Assembly: GCA_031178645.1 (NCBI GenBank)
Contig: JAPSIP010000001.1
Location: 1 to 21,309 of the forward strand
Direction of reading: 5' to 3'
Length of the DNA: 21,309 bases
Source of the DNA: Paracoccus sp. (in: a-proteobacteria)
GTDB taxonomy: Bacteria; Pseudomonadota; Alphaproteobacteria; Rhodobacterales; Rhodobacteraceae
The number at the start of each line of letters is the position of its first letter. The first letter of the stretch is position 1. The position numbers and the translations under genes are program-made. The notes under the pieces are model-generated. The model was not told the origin of the DNA and did no database searches. It saw nothing but the letters and a program-made list of their open reading frames with translations. Positions 1 through 7,797 of the stretch are shown in pieces.

Positions 1-300
1 CTGCACCAGCAGCGACACGGCGACGATCTTCAGCGTGTTGCCGACCGCCGTGTGGAAGATCGAGTGGCCCAGGATCCGTTCGTAGTTCGAGGTGCCGACG
101 AAGTCCGACGGCGTGCCGTAGCCGTTCCAGTTGAAGAACGAAAACCAGGCGGATTCCCCAAGGGGCAGCGTCACGAACAGCGTGAACAGGATCAGCGCGG
201 GCGGCAGCAGGATCAGCACCGCGGTGATGCGCCCGTTCGAGACGGCGCGCCGCCAGCGGGCAGAGGCAGGCAGCCGCCTGTCGGCGTCAGCGAGGGTCAT
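1..300 (-). CDS. Carbohydrate ABC transporter permease, MalF/UgpA type (3' end outside window)
   Basis: This is the N-terminal 100 residues of an inner-membrane permease of the binding-protein-dependent sugar transporter family (COG1175-like). The start is the ATG at 300, reading MTLADADRRL, with the frame open to the window edge. A basic, soluble N-terminus is followed by a hydrophobic helix at about residues 25-48 (ITAVLILLPPALILFTLFV). Next comes a periplasmic stretch containing FSFFNWNGYG and FVGTSNYERIL, the typical 'F.G..NY..' pattern of this family, and then the start of a second helix (TLKIVAVSLLVQ). It lies 85 bp downstream of the binding-protein gene on the same strand, so the two are very probably one operon. 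The partner permease and ATPase would lie beyond the left edge. The substrate cannot be read from this fragment. Confidence 0.85.
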   Translation of the reverse strand, partial: MTLADADRRLPASARWRRAVSNGRITAVLILLPPALILFTLFVTLPLGESAWFSFFNWNGYGTPSDFVGTSNYERILGHSIFHTAVGNTLKIVAVSLLVQ

Positions 301-340
301 TCCGGCTCCTCATGGTGTTGGGGAAAGAACGCGGGGGATG

Positions 341-368
341 GGCGGGGGCAGCAAGCGCCGCCCCCGCC
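341..368 (-). terminator. Intercistronic GC hairpin between binding protein and permease
   Basis: A perfect 9-bp stem (GGCGGGGGC at 341-349 with GCCCCCGCC at 360-368) encloses a 10-nt loop in the 85-bp gap after the binding-protein stop. There is no U-tract, so it is more likely a partial terminator or mRNA stabiliser that keeps binding-protein expression above permease expression than a full stop. The role is inferred from position. Confidence 0.5.
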
Positions 369-385
369 GTTCCGCCGGGGAGGGA

Positions 386-1648
386 TCAGCGGAAGTCCCA
401 GGCCTCTTGGACCTGCGCCGCGGCGTCCTCGGGCGTGATGGCGTCCTGGGCCAGATCGGCCGAGATGTCGTTGATCGTCGCGCCCACCGAGGCCCCCAGG
501 AACTGGTCCAGGAAGATCTGGTGGAAGCTGCTGTCGGCGATGTTCTGGGCAACCTGGATGAAGAAGGGGTTGTCCATGCCGTCCGACGTGCCCTCGGCGA
601 TGGGGATGAACAGCTGTTGCCGGCCAGCCTCGCGTTGATTCTCGGCGTTCATCATGAAGGCCAGGAAGGCGACCGCCTCAGGTTCGGCGCTGTTGGTGAC
701 GGCCCAGCCGTTGATGCCGCCCAGCGTAGCGTCATTGCCGCCCTCGGCCACCGGATCGGCGATGGTGGGGAAGCTGATGATCGCAAGTTGGTCGTCGGGC
801 AGGCCCTGGCCGCTGGTCGAGCGTTCGCGCATGGGTAGATAGTCCCAGTCGCCCATCAGGTGGAAGGCGCCGGCGCCGTCCGCGAACATGCCGCTGGCGG
901 TTTCATAGGTTGTGCTGATGTAGCCGGGCTGGAACGGCTCGAGCTCGGTCAGGCGCTGGAACTCGCGCCCGGCGGCGACAAAGGGCTCGGCCGTGAAGCC
1001 GCCATTCTCGCCGGCCATCGCATCGGTCACGACATTCGGGCCGCCGTAACGCAGGGCCAGATAGCTCCAGTAGAAATGCAGCGGCCACTTGTCCTGCCCG
1101 CCGGCGATGATCGGGGTGATGCCCGCGTCCTTGGCCGTCTGCACCGCCTGGAGGAAATCGTCCCAGGTCTTGATGGCGTCCAGGTCGATGCCGGCCTGGT
1201 CGGTCAGGGCCTTGTTGGCCCAGAAGACCACCTCGGTCGCGTATTGCGGCAGGCCGTAAAGCTGGCCCTCGACCTCATAGGCCTGAAGCCCGGCCTGGGG
1301 CAGCGTTTCGCGGAAGCCCTGGGGCAGAAGGTCGCCGATGGGCTGAAGGAAGCCGGCCTCGACCTGTTCGACGACGGTCTGGCCGCCCCAGCTGTAGAAG
1401 ATGTCGGGCCGTGCATCCGATTGCAGCAGCGTCGGCAGGCGGGCCTTGTAGGCCTCGTTCGCGACATATTCGAAGGTCACGTCGACGCCCTCGTTCTGGG
1501 CTTCGAAATCGTTGGCGATCTTTTCGAGATACTGTTCCTGCTCGGGGTTCACGGCCACGCGCAGCACGTTGATCTGGGTCTGGGCCAAGGCGGCGTGGCC
1601 GCTGACGACGGCAATGGCAGCGGCAAGGGCCGCGGCGGGATAGTTCAT
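386..1648 (-). CDS. Carbohydrate ABC transporter substrate-binding protein (family 1)
   Basis: This is a periplasmic solute-binding protein of the MalE/UgpB class (COG1653), 420 residues, the usual length. The N-terminus is a signal peptide with a hydrophobic core of Ala/Val and a probable cleavage after AALA (about residue 22). The mature start INVLRVAVNPEQEQYLEKIANDF is typical of the family, as are FYSWGGQ and the Trp-rich regions (KWPLHFYWSYLALRYGG, MGDWDYL). GGINGWAVTN and AVAFLAFMMNAENQ match the C-terminal family pattern. The ATG at 1648 is preceded by GGGAGGA at good spacing. It is the first structural gene after the divergent-looking promoter/operator and lies downstream of a LacI-type regulator on the same strand, so it is probably the sensor-transport component of a LacI-controlled sugar or polyol operon. 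The specific sugar cannot be deduced. Confidence 0.93.
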   Translation of the reverse strand: MNYPAAALAAAIAVVSGHAALAQTQINVLRVAVNPEQEQYLEKIANDFEAQNEGVDVTFEYVANEAYKARLPTLLQSDARPDIFYSWGGQTVVEQVEAGFLQPIGDLLPQGFRETLPQAGLQAYEVEGQLYGLPQYATEVVFWANKALTDQAGIDLDAIKTWDDFLQAVQTAKDAGITPIIAGGQDKWPLHFYWSYLALRYGGPNVVTDAMAGENGGFTAEPFVAAGREFQRLTELEPFQPGYISTTYETASGMFADGAGAFHLMGDWDYLPMRERSTSGQGLPDDQLAIISFPTIADPVAEGGNDATLGGINGWAVTNSAEPEAVAFLAFMMNAENQREAGRQQLFIPIAEGTSDGMDNPFFIQVAQNIADSSFHQIFLDQFLGASVGATINDISADLAQDAITPEDAAAQVQEAWDFR

Positions 1649-1698
1649 GTTGTCCTCCCTGCGCCGGTTCCTCTACCGGCAATCCGAAGTCTGCCTTC

Positions 1699-1726
1699 AG
1701 ATTATGACTTACGTACGTCAAACCAA
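1699..1726 (-). promoter_or_regulatory. Probable promoter of the sugar ABC operon with a LacI-type operator in its spacer
   Basis: Read on the minus strand, TTGGTT (1726-1721) and TAATCT (1704-1699) form -35 and -10 candidates separated by 16 bp. The spacer is itself the near-perfect palindrome TGACGTACGTAAGTCA (1720-1705), with 7 of 8 base pairs symmetric and a central CG, the hallmark of LacI-family operators. A repressor bound there would block RNA polymerase directly. The binding-protein start codon is about 50 bp downstream. The pattern is seen in the sequence; function is inferred. Confidence 0.6.
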
Positions 1727-1757
1727 AACCGGCTGCAACCGATTCTGGTGCAGGTTG

Positions 1758-2783
1758 TCAGGGCAGGTTGTCGCGCAGGAAAACCTCGATCCCGATCCGC
1801 CCAGCATCGGCATCGACCGGCTGGCCGCGCACCAGCGATTGCAGCAGGGACACGGCGGCCGAGATCTCCCGGACCGGGTCCTGGTGGATGACGGCGTCGA
1901 AGCTTCCGTCCAGAAGCGCCTGCCGCGAATGGGGCGTCAGGTCATGGACCACCACGGACGGACGTGACCCGCCCGCCCCGTAACCCGCCAGGGCCCGGGC
2001 AACGCCCCTCGTGCCCGCGCCCAGGCTGTAGATGCCGGTCACGTCGGGCTGCTGGCGCAGGACGCGATCCAGTTCGGCTTCAACGATGTCGCGGTCGTCC
2101 CGGCCTTCTAGCGGCGGCAGGATCTGCTGGTCGGGAAACTCGGCCCGCAGCACCTGCTCGAACCCCAGGCGGCGTTCGGCATGGTCGCGCACCAGCATGG
2201 ACCCCGCCACGATGACGATCTTGCCGGACCGGCCGCGGCAGAACCGCCCCAGCAGGCTGGCCGCCGTCCGCCCAGCCTGGACGTTGTCGATCCCCACGAA
2301 ATGCTGGCGGCGCGACGATGGCAGGTCTGATACCAGCGTCACCACGGCGACGCCGCGTTCCCGCAATTCGGCCAATGCCGCGCGCACCACGGGGCTGTCG
2401 GTGGCCACCACGGCCACGCCGTCGGTTGCGTCCGGATCGACCGCCTGCAGGGTCCGGGCCAGGGCCATGTCGTCAAAGGCCGGCACGATCTGGACGGCGA
2501 TCGACGTGAACTCCCACGCCTCGGACCGCTGGGCCAGTTCGCGTTCCAGCCCGCGCATGAAGCTGTTCGACCCGGCGGGCAGGATGAACAGCAGCCGGTC
2601 CTGCCGCCGCCGCGCCAGGTTCGCCGCCGCCGCGTTCCGTTCGAAGCCCAGTTCGCGCATCGCCTGGGCCACGCGGATCTGGGTCGCGTGCCGGACCCCC
2701 ACGCGGTCGTTCAGCACCCGGTCGACGGTCGAAAGGCTGACGCCGGCGGCGCGGGCAACGTCATGGATCGTGGGGCGGGTCAT
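1758..2783 (-). CDS. LacI-family transcriptional regulator
   Basis: A 341-residue DNA-binding regulator of LacI/GalR type. The N-terminal helix-turn-helix at residues 5-24 (TIHDVARAAGVSLSTVDRVL) and the hinge region (RNAAAANLARRR) are clear. A periplasmic-binding-protein-like ligand domain follows at about 60-335. Recognisable ligand-domain elements include LFILPAGSNSFM, the HFVGIDNVQAGRTAASLLGRF segment and VVVHDLTPHSRQALLDG near the C-terminus. No strong Shine-Dalgarno sequence precedes the ATG at 2783, but the conserved HTH begins immediately after it, which fixes the start. It lies upstream of the sugar-binding protein on the same strand with a 109-bp gap holding a separate promoter/operator. 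It probably represses that operon in the absence of its sugar inducer. A degenerate copy of the same operator upstream suggests autoregulation. Confidence 0.93.
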   Translation of the reverse strand: MTRPTIHDVARAAGVSLSTVDRVLNDRVGVRHATQIRVAQAMRELGFERNAAAANLARRRQDRLLFILPAGSNSFMRGLERELAQRSEAWEFTSIAVQIVPAFDDMALARTLQAVDPDATDGVAVVATDSPVVRAALAELRERGVAVVTLVSDLPSSRRQHFVGIDNVQAGRTAASLLGRFCRGRSGKIVIVAGSMLVRDHAERRLGFEQVLRAEFPDQQILPPLEGRDDRDIVEAELDRVLRQQPDVTGIYSLGAGTRGVARALAGYGAGGSRPSVVVHDLTPHSRQALLDGSFDAVIHQDPVREISAAVSLLQSLVRGQPVDADAGRIGIEVFLRDNLP

Positions 2784-2819
2784 CGGGCAGCATGTCCGTA
2801 CGGCAAATGAACAGGATCA

Positions 2820-2835
2820 TGGGCAACGTATGTCA
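2820..2835 (-). promoter_or_regulatory. Degenerate second LacI-type operator upstream of the regulator gene
   Basis: The plus-strand half-site ACGTATGTCA (2826-2835) matches ACGTACGTCA of the main operator (1711-1720) at 9 of 10 positions. It keeps the central CG, but the opposite half (TGGGCAAC) is poorly matched. It lies 37-52 bp upstream of the regulator start, a suitable place for autoregulation. Confidence 0.4.
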
Positions 2836-2908
2836 GAAATACCGCCCGGGACAGGTGTTTTTTGGACAGGACCGCAGCCCAGACACCAAGGCGGCACTTG
2901 GCGCCGCG

Positions 2909-4246
2909 TCACTTCGCCTTCAGGTCGTGCAGGGCCGAAAGGCCATGCTGCTCGACATCTTCCAGATCGGCGCGGTTGGGGATGGCCCGCCTGGCGTCTT
3001 CAAGAACGGCGTGAACCTGATCCCGCAGGGCCGACCGCTGTTCCTCGGTTTGCGCGCAATAGGCCATGGCGGCAAAGGCCTTGAGCAGGTGGATCAGGAC
3101 AAGCGGCTTGTCGGTCCCGCTTTGGCGGATCTGGCTGAAGGACGCATTGAGCAAGGAGGCATAGGTGGGAACAGGGCAGATGACGCGCACCCGGCCTTCG
3201 TCATCGGAAAAAACCCCTTGCGGAACCGCACGGCCCATCAGCTGCGGCCAGACCGCCGACAGCCGGTGGATGACGGACACCGCCGTATAGGGATCGTTGA
3301 TGCCGGGCGACAGCGCCCGGACCGCGATCTCGACCAGGTGGCGGATCGAGAACTCGATATCCTGGATCGGGGTCCGGTGGACGCCCAGGGTGATCGCATC
3401 GCCGATGATCTTCCTCAGCTCGGGGGTGGCGCGTTCCGCCGGGTAGATGCCGAAGGCGCGGCCGTTCTGGATGGCGAAGTCGCCTGCGCGAAGATAAAGG
3501 CCGACCAGGACATCGGCCGACCGGGCGGCTTCCACGATCCGCCCGAACTCGATCGCCTGGACATGGCCGGAAGCCTCGACCCCCGCCAGGGCGGCACGCT
3601 CGGTAAAGTCCTCGGGCAGCGCCTGTTCGGGGTCATCCGCCTGGTCCAGGGGCCGCAAGTCCCGCACCCCCTGATCCAGTTCGCGGCCGACCGTTTCGAT
3701 CAGCGTTTCCGACATGATCGAGGTCGCCAGGTCATGGATATACAGCACCAGCAGCGCCACGCTGAACAAGGCCAGGCCGATGGCGATGGTGACGGACAGA
3801 TAGGCGTTGGATTCACCCTCGTCGCCCGGCCCGATGGAGGCAAGCAGCAGCAGGCAATAGATGATCGTCAGCACGAAGGTGCCCAGCACGAACTGGGTCT
3901 GCAAACGGCCCATGAAGTTCCGGATCAGGCGCGGGCCGAACTGCCCGGCGGCAAGCGTCAGCACCACCATCGTGATCGAGAAGACAAGGCTTGCCATGGT
4001 GATCATCGAGGTCAGCACGGTCGCCAGAAGCTCGCGCGCCTGGTCCGGCGCGCTGACATAGATGATCCGGGGGAAGCTTTCGTCCGACCCCTGGCCCAGC
4101 CCTTTATCCAGGGCCAGGGCGCCCGCGGTCAGACCAAGCGCAAGAACGCCCATGATCGCGGGAAGAAACCACAGGCTGGTCCGGACCGAATCCCACAGCG
4201 CGCGGGACGCGTTGCCGTTGGACAGGTAATGCCGCGGTTGGGTCAT
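2909..4246 (-). CDS. DUF2254 family membrane protein
   Basis: A predicted inner-membrane protein of the DUF2254 family (COG4325); no biochemical function is established. With the start at 4246 (MTQPRHYLSNG) it has 445 residues. Four transmembrane helices occupy the first 165 residues (about 24-46, 68-92, 104-126 and 138-160). A large cytoplasmic region follows that contains the family motif SPGINDPYTAVSVIHRL. The start at 4246 is preferred over the ATG at 4252 or the longer open frame from 4321 because GGAG lies 9 nt before it. The longer frame would also run back into the promoter. It is a single-gene unit transcribed away from the chromate genes. An EcfG-type promoter candidate lies about 65 bp upstream, suggesting general-stress control. 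Confidence 0.88.
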   Translation of the reverse strand: MTQPRHYLSNGNASRALWDSVRTSLWFLPAIMGVLALGLTAGALALDKGLGQGSDESFPRIIYVSAPDQARELLATVLTSMITMASLVFSITMVVLTLAAGQFGPRLIRNFMGRLQTQFVLGTFVLTIIYCLLLLASIGPGDEGESNAYLSVTIAIGLALFSVALLVLYIHDLATSIMSETLIETVGRELDQGVRDLRPLDQADDPEQALPEDFTERAALAGVEASGHVQAIEFGRIVEAARSADVLVGLYLRAGDFAIQNGRAFGIYPAERATPELRKIIGDAITLGVHRTPIQDIEFSIRHLVEIAVRALSPGINDPYTAVSVIHRLSAVWPQLMGRAVPQGVFSDDEGRVRVICPVPTYASLLNASFSQIRQSGTDKPLVLIHLLKAFAAMAYCAQTEEQRSALRDQVHAVLEDARRAIPNRADLEDVEQHGLSALHDLKAK

Positions 4247-4320
4247 GTTCATCTTCTCCGCGGACGGTTCCCGGCATGGGGATCGGGCATCCCTGCCAAT
4301 GGCTTGTGCGACCCCCATCA

Positions 4321-4345
4321 AACCGGTGAAGCCCGTCTCTGTTCC
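4321..4345 (-). promoter_or_regulatory. EcfG-type promoter candidate for the DUF2254 gene
   Basis: On the minus strand GGAAC (4345-4341) is followed after exactly 16 bp by GGTT (4324-4321). The published EcfG consensus is GGAAC-N16/17-CGTT, so only the first base of the -10 box differs. The expected transcription start near 4313 gives a leader of about 65 nt to the chosen ATG. Confidence 0.5.
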
Positions 4346-4385
4346 CTGCGGACGGTGCCGCGCTGTCCCGCCTCCGCCTCGTGTC

Positions 4386-4414
4386 TTGACGCCTGCGGCC
4401 TCTCAAAGGTAACT
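4386..4414 (+). promoter_or_regulatory. Weak sigma-70-like promoter candidate upstream of chrB/chrA
   Basis: TTGACG (4386-4391), a 17-bp spacer and GTAACT (4409-4414). The -35 box is good and the -10 box poor. Between it and the start codon lies GGGGC-N7-GCCCC (from about 4424), which could be an operator or leader hairpin. Confidence 0.3.
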
Positions 4415-4507
4415 CATCCGCATGGGGCCTGCGACGCCCCACGAGGCGCCAGCCGAAGTTCGCGTTCCGGATCGATCATGATCATCCTTCAAGGGGGAGG
4501 AGCGCCC

Positions 4508-5329
4508 GTGCCGGCACCCAATGCGATATCGCCAGACAAGCTTTTGCGGCTGATCGGGACGGCCAGGGCGCCGGTCATCCTGGATGTCAGGTCGGATGCG
4601 GACCTTGCCGCCGATCCCCGGCTGCTGCCGGGCACGATCCGTGCCGACGACCGCGCGCTTGCCGACCTGCCGCAGCTTCCGGCCGGCCCCATTATCGTGC
4701 TGTGCCAGGGCGGCCATCGCCGCAGCCAGGGCGCTGCCGCCTGGCTGCGGGCGGAAGGGCGGCCGGCCGAATATCTCGATGGGGGCTTCGCGTCCTGGCG
4801 CGATGCCGGCTGGCCGTTGATCCGCCCCGGTGCCTTGCCGCCACGGGACGGGCGGGGGCGCACGGTCTGGGTGACGCGGGCGCGGCCCAAGATCGACCGC
4901 ATCGCCTGCCCCTGGCTGATCCGCCGCTTTGTCGATCCGCGCGCGGTGATCCTGTTCGTCGCGCCCGCCGAGGTCGAGGCCGTGGCCGAGCGTCATGGCG
5001 CCGCGCCCTTCGACATCGAAGGGGTGTTCTTCAGCCACCGGGGCGATCTTTGCACCTTCGATGTCCTGCTGGCCGAACTGGGCCTGTCCGTCCCGGCCCT
5101 GGACCGGCTGGCGACCATCGTGCGGGGGGCGGACACCGCCCGCCTCGACTTGGCGCCCGAGGCCGCGGGCCTTCTGGCCGCGTCCCTGGGCCTGTCGCGC
5201 ATCCATTCCGACGATCTTGAGCAGCTGGAGGCCGGGATGGTCCTTTACGACGCCTTTTACCGCTGGGCGCGGGACGCCACGAACGAAACCCATAACTGGC
5301 CTGGCGCCAAGGCGGGGGCGGCGCAATGA
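4508..5329 (+). CDS. Rhodanese-ChrB fusion, chromate resistance / sulfurtransferase protein
   Basis: A 273-residue cytoplasmic protein with two domains. Residues 1-115 are rhodanese-like (LLRLIGTARAPVILDVR, then VLCQGGHRRSQGAAAWL with the candidate persulfide Cys at 66 in the CxxGxRS-type loop). Residues about 118-265 match the ChrB C-terminal domain (VTRARPKIDRIACPWLIRRF, VFFSHRGDLCTFDVLL, DAFYRWARDATNETH). The GTG start at 4508 is chosen because GGGGGAGGA sits 6 nt upstream. An in-frame ATG at 4478 lacks a ribosome-binding site, and the much longer open frame upstream is non-coding. Its stop overlaps the chrA start (ATGA), so the two are translationally coupled. ChrB-domain proteins sense chromate or support chromate resistance. 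Whether this fusion is regulatory or enzymatic cannot be told from sequence. Confidence 0.9.
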   Translation: MPAPNAISPDKLLRLIGTARAPVILDVRSDADLAADPRLLPGTIRADDRALADLPQLPAGPIIVLCQGGHRRSQGAAAWLRAEGRPAEYLDGGFASWRDAGWPLIRPGALPPRDGRGRTVWVTRARPKIDRIACPWLIRRFVDPRAVILFVAPAEVEAVAERHGAAPFDIEGVFFSHRGDLCTFDVLLAELGLSVPALDRLATIVRGADTARLDLAPEAAGLLAASLGLSRIHSDDLEQLEAGMVLYDAFYRWARDATNETHNWPGAKAGAAQ

Positions 5330-6753
5330 CCGATGCACGGATCGCCCCGCCGCCGGAACAGTCTGGCAGCCCGTCGGGTCCGGCCGCGCGCCCCGCCTAT
5401 CCCTCGCTAGCCGAGGCCACGCGGACCTGGGCGCGGATCGCGCTTTTGTCCTTTGGCGGTCCGGCGGGGCAGATCGCCGTCATGCACCGCATCCTGGTCG
5501 AGGAGAAGCGGTGGATCGGCGACGGGCGGTTCCTGCACGCGCTGAACTTCTGCATGTTGCTTCCCGGCCCCGAGGCGCAGCAGCTTGCCACCTATATCGG
5601 CTGGCTTTTGCACGGGACGCGGGGCGGCCTGATCGCGGGCGTCCTGTTCGTGCTGCCCGGCGCGGTGGCGATCATGGCGCTCAGCTGGCTTTACGTCCTT
5701 TTCGGCGATGTGGGCGCGGTCGAGGCGCTGTTCTTCGGCCTCAAGGCCGCGATCCTTGCCATCGTGCTGCAGGCGGTGGTCCGCATCGGCCGCCGCGCGC
5801 TGAGGAACGACGCGATGCGCCTGCTGGCGGTGCTGTCCTTCGTGGCAATCTTCGCCTTCGACGCGCCCTTCCCCTTGATCGTGCTGACGGCCGGTCTGAT
5901 CGGCTATCTGGGCGCGCGGTCCGGCCTTCCCGCCTTCGCGCCGGGGGGCGGCCACGCGGCAGTCGGCGGGGTTCACGTGGACGATGCCGAAACGCTTCTG
6001 GGCGAGGAGATGGCCCGGATGCCGCCAGCGGCACGCCGGGGTGCGCTTGGGGCAGGGGCTGTGGCGCTGATCCTGTGGCTGGTGCCCGTGGCGCTGCTGG
6101 TTCTGACCCTGGGTCGCGGCAATGTCTTTGCGGAAATCGCGCTGTTCTTTTCAAAAATGGCGGTGGTGACCTTTGGCGGCGCCTATGCGGTCCTGGCCTA
6201 TGTCGCGCAAGAGGCCGTGGGGACCTATGGCTGGCTTCGCCCCGGCGAGATGCTGGACGGCCTCGGCATGGCCGAAACCACGCCGGGACCGCTGATCATG
6301 GTCCTGCAGTTCGTGGGCTTTCTTGGCGCCTTCCGCGACGGTGGATGGGACAGCGCGCTTCTGGCGGGGACGCTGGGCGGGCTTCTGACGACCTGGGTCA
6401 CCTTTGCGCCCTGCTTTGCCTTCATCTTCCTTGGCGCCCCCTACATGGAGCGGCTTCGGAACAACCGGGCCCTGTCGGCCGCCCTGACGGCCGTCACCGC
6501 CTCGGTCGTGGGCGTGATCGTCAATCTGGCGATCTGGTTCGCCATCCACGTGATCTGGCACGAGGTGCAGCAGATCGAGGCCGGCCCGCTGTCGCTGGAA
6601 TTGCCCGTCCTGGCTTCCATCGACTGGGTCGCTGCCGCGCTTTCCGTTCTCGCCCTTGTTGCGGTGTTCCGGTTCAGGCTGGGGATGACGAGCGTCCTGG
6701 CGGGTGCGGCAGGCCTGGGCATCGTGCTTCATGCGGCGGGGGTGGTGGCCTGA
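5326..6753 (+). CDS. chrA: Chromate transporter ChrA
   Basis: A 475-residue inner-membrane protein of the CHR family, which exports chromate from the cytoplasm. It is the long form with two homologous CHR halves (about residues 27-205 and 245-470). The first half begins LSFGGPAGQIAVMHRILVEE and includes LLPGPEAQQLATYIGW. The second begins FFSKMAVVTFGGAYAVLAYV and includes METTPGP-type sequence (GMAETTPGPLIMVLQFVGF). About ten hydrophobic helices are visible. The segment between the halves (about 205-240) is soluble. The start overlaps the end of the ChrB fusion by 4 bp (ATGA), indicating an operon. Nothing downstream continues on the plus strand, and the next gene is convergent. Confidence 0.95.
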   Translation: MTDARIAPPPEQSGSPSGPAARPAYPSLAEATRTWARIALLSFGGPAGQIAVMHRILVEEKRWIGDGRFLHALNFCMLLPGPEAQQLATYIGWLLHGTRGGLIAGVLFVLPGAVAIMALSWLYVLFGDVGAVEALFFGLKAAILAIVLQAVVRIGRRALRNDAMRLLAVLSFVAIFAFDAPFPLIVLTAGLIGYLGARSGLPAFAPGGGHAAVGGVHVDDAETLLGEEMARMPPAARRGALGAGAVALILWLVPVALLVLTLGRGNVFAEIALFFSKMAVVTFGGAYAVLAYVAQEAVGTYGWLRPGEMLDGLGMAETTPGPLIMVLQFVGFLGAFRDGGWDSALLAGTLGGLLTTWVTFAPCFAFIFLGAPYMERLRNNRALSAALTAVTASVVGVIVNLAIWFAIHVIWHEVQQIEAGPLSLELPVLASIDWVAAALSVLALVAVFRFRLGMTSVLAGAAGLGIVLHAAGVVA

Positions 6754-6820
6754 GGCGGGGTTCCGCGTGTGCAGATTGCCTAGGGCAGCAGATCGCCCGG
6801 CCCCGTGCAAAGCCCCAGCC

Positions 6821-7738
6821 CTATCCCTGGTCCGACAGATAGGCCGCCATGCTGGCAGCCAGGCGTTTCGCGCGCTCGACATGGGCGGGGTCGGACATGA
6901 GGAACTGCGACACAAGCGCCTCGATGATGGCCAGGCCGGGCAGGCAGGACGACGACAGGACCGGATGCTGGGCAGGGGCGATCAGAAGGTGGTCGCAGGC
7001 CTGGGCCAGGGGCGCGGCCGGGGAATCGGTCAGGGCGATCAGTCGGGCGCCCGTGGCACGGGCCATGCGGGCCAGTTGGACCACATCGCTGGAATAGCGC
7101 GGAAACGAAATCGCCACGACCACGTCGCCTTCGCCCGCGGCCATCACGCGGCCTGCCGCGACCTCGGTCCCGCCATATTGCACGACGTTCAGGATCCCGT
7201 CGCGATAGGGTTCAAGGCCAAGCGCAAGGATCGCCGCCAGATGGGCCGAAAGGCCGAAGCCCATGATCCAGACATGCCGCGCCTGGCGCAGCATCTCGGA
7301 CGCCTGGCGCAGGGCCGCGGCGGTTTCGCGGTCGGACAAGGCCCCAAGATGGGACAGCGCGGTCGCCAGCGAGGCATCGGCCAAAGACGATGATCCCGCA
7401 GCCTCGGCCAGGCGGTTTTCCAGCTTGGTGACGGGGGCGATCAGCGCGTGGACACGCTCGGCCACATTGGCGCGGAAGGCCGCATAGCTGTCGATTCCAA
7501 GGTCGCGGACATAGCGGCTGATCGTGCTGGCCGAGATGCCCGAGGCGCGCGAAACATCCTCGATTCCATGGGTGGCGATGAAGACGGGATCGCGCAGGAT
7601 CATGTCGGACAAGGCGCGCTGCGACTTTGATCCCGCCTGAAGACGCGCCACAACCTGTTGGCCAAGCTGGCTTTCCGCGAAATGACGCGTGGCGCCCGCG
7701 CTCCAGCCCGAAATTTGTGTTGACGGATCGTTTTTCAT
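6821..7738 (-). CDS. MurR/RpiR family transcriptional regulator (HTH + SIS)
   Basis: A 305-residue regulator with an N-terminal RpiR-type helix-turn-helix (about residues 28-100, with HGIEDVSRASGISASTISRYV as the recognition region). A C-terminal SIS domain spans about 120-265 (VWIMGFGLSAHLAAILA; VVVAISFPRYSSDVVQLARMA; GARLIALTDSPAAPLA). SIS domains usually bind phosphosugars, yet in proteobacteria many RpiR proteins regulate amino-acid uptake. It is divergent from the amino-acid ABC operon with 59 bp between start codons and a clear dyad there, so it very probably controls that operon and itself. No good Shine-Dalgarno sequence precedes the ATG at 7738. The start codon lies inside the dyad region, so the start is less certain than the gene. 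Confidence 0.92.
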   Translation of the reverse strand: MKNDPSTQISGWSAGATRHFAESQLGQQVVARLQAGSKSQRALSDMILRDPVFIATHGIEDVSRASGISASTISRYVRDLGIDSYAAFRANVAERVHALIAPVTKLENRLAEAAGSSSLADASLATALSHLGALSDRETAAALRQASEMLRQARHVWIMGFGLSAHLAAILALGLEPYRDGILNVVQYGGTEVAAGRVMAAGEGDVVVAISFPRYSSDVVQLARMARATGARLIALTDSPAAPLAQACDHLLIAPAQHPVLSSSCLPGLAIIEALVSQFLMSDPAHVERAKRLAASMAAYLSDQG

Positions 7739-7761
7739 TTTTCAATCATATGAAAGAAAAA
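7731..7761. promoter_or_regulatory. Candidate RpiR operator in the divergent control region
   Basis: Two tandem TTTTTCA units (7731-7737 and 7738-7744) face TGAAA followed by GAAAAA (7751-7761). This creates the inverted repeat TTTCA-N6-TGAAA (7740-7755) and an overlapping TTTTTC/GAAAAA pair. The block is strikingly AT-rich for this genome, overlaps the rpiR-type start codon and lies just downstream of a TTGACG -35 candidate (7720-7725) for the transporter operon. Repression of both directions is inferred. Confidence 0.55.
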
Positions 7762-7797
7762 CAATCACGACAATCCATCCCGACAGGAGATCCCATC

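Noticed and set aside
2792..4507. Long plus-strand open frame joined in frame to the rhodanese-ChrB gene
   Set aside because: It is antisense to the DUF2254 gene, has repetitive His/Gln/Asp-rich composition typical of a shadow frame in GC-rich DNA, and the GTG at 4508 has a clear ribosome-binding site.
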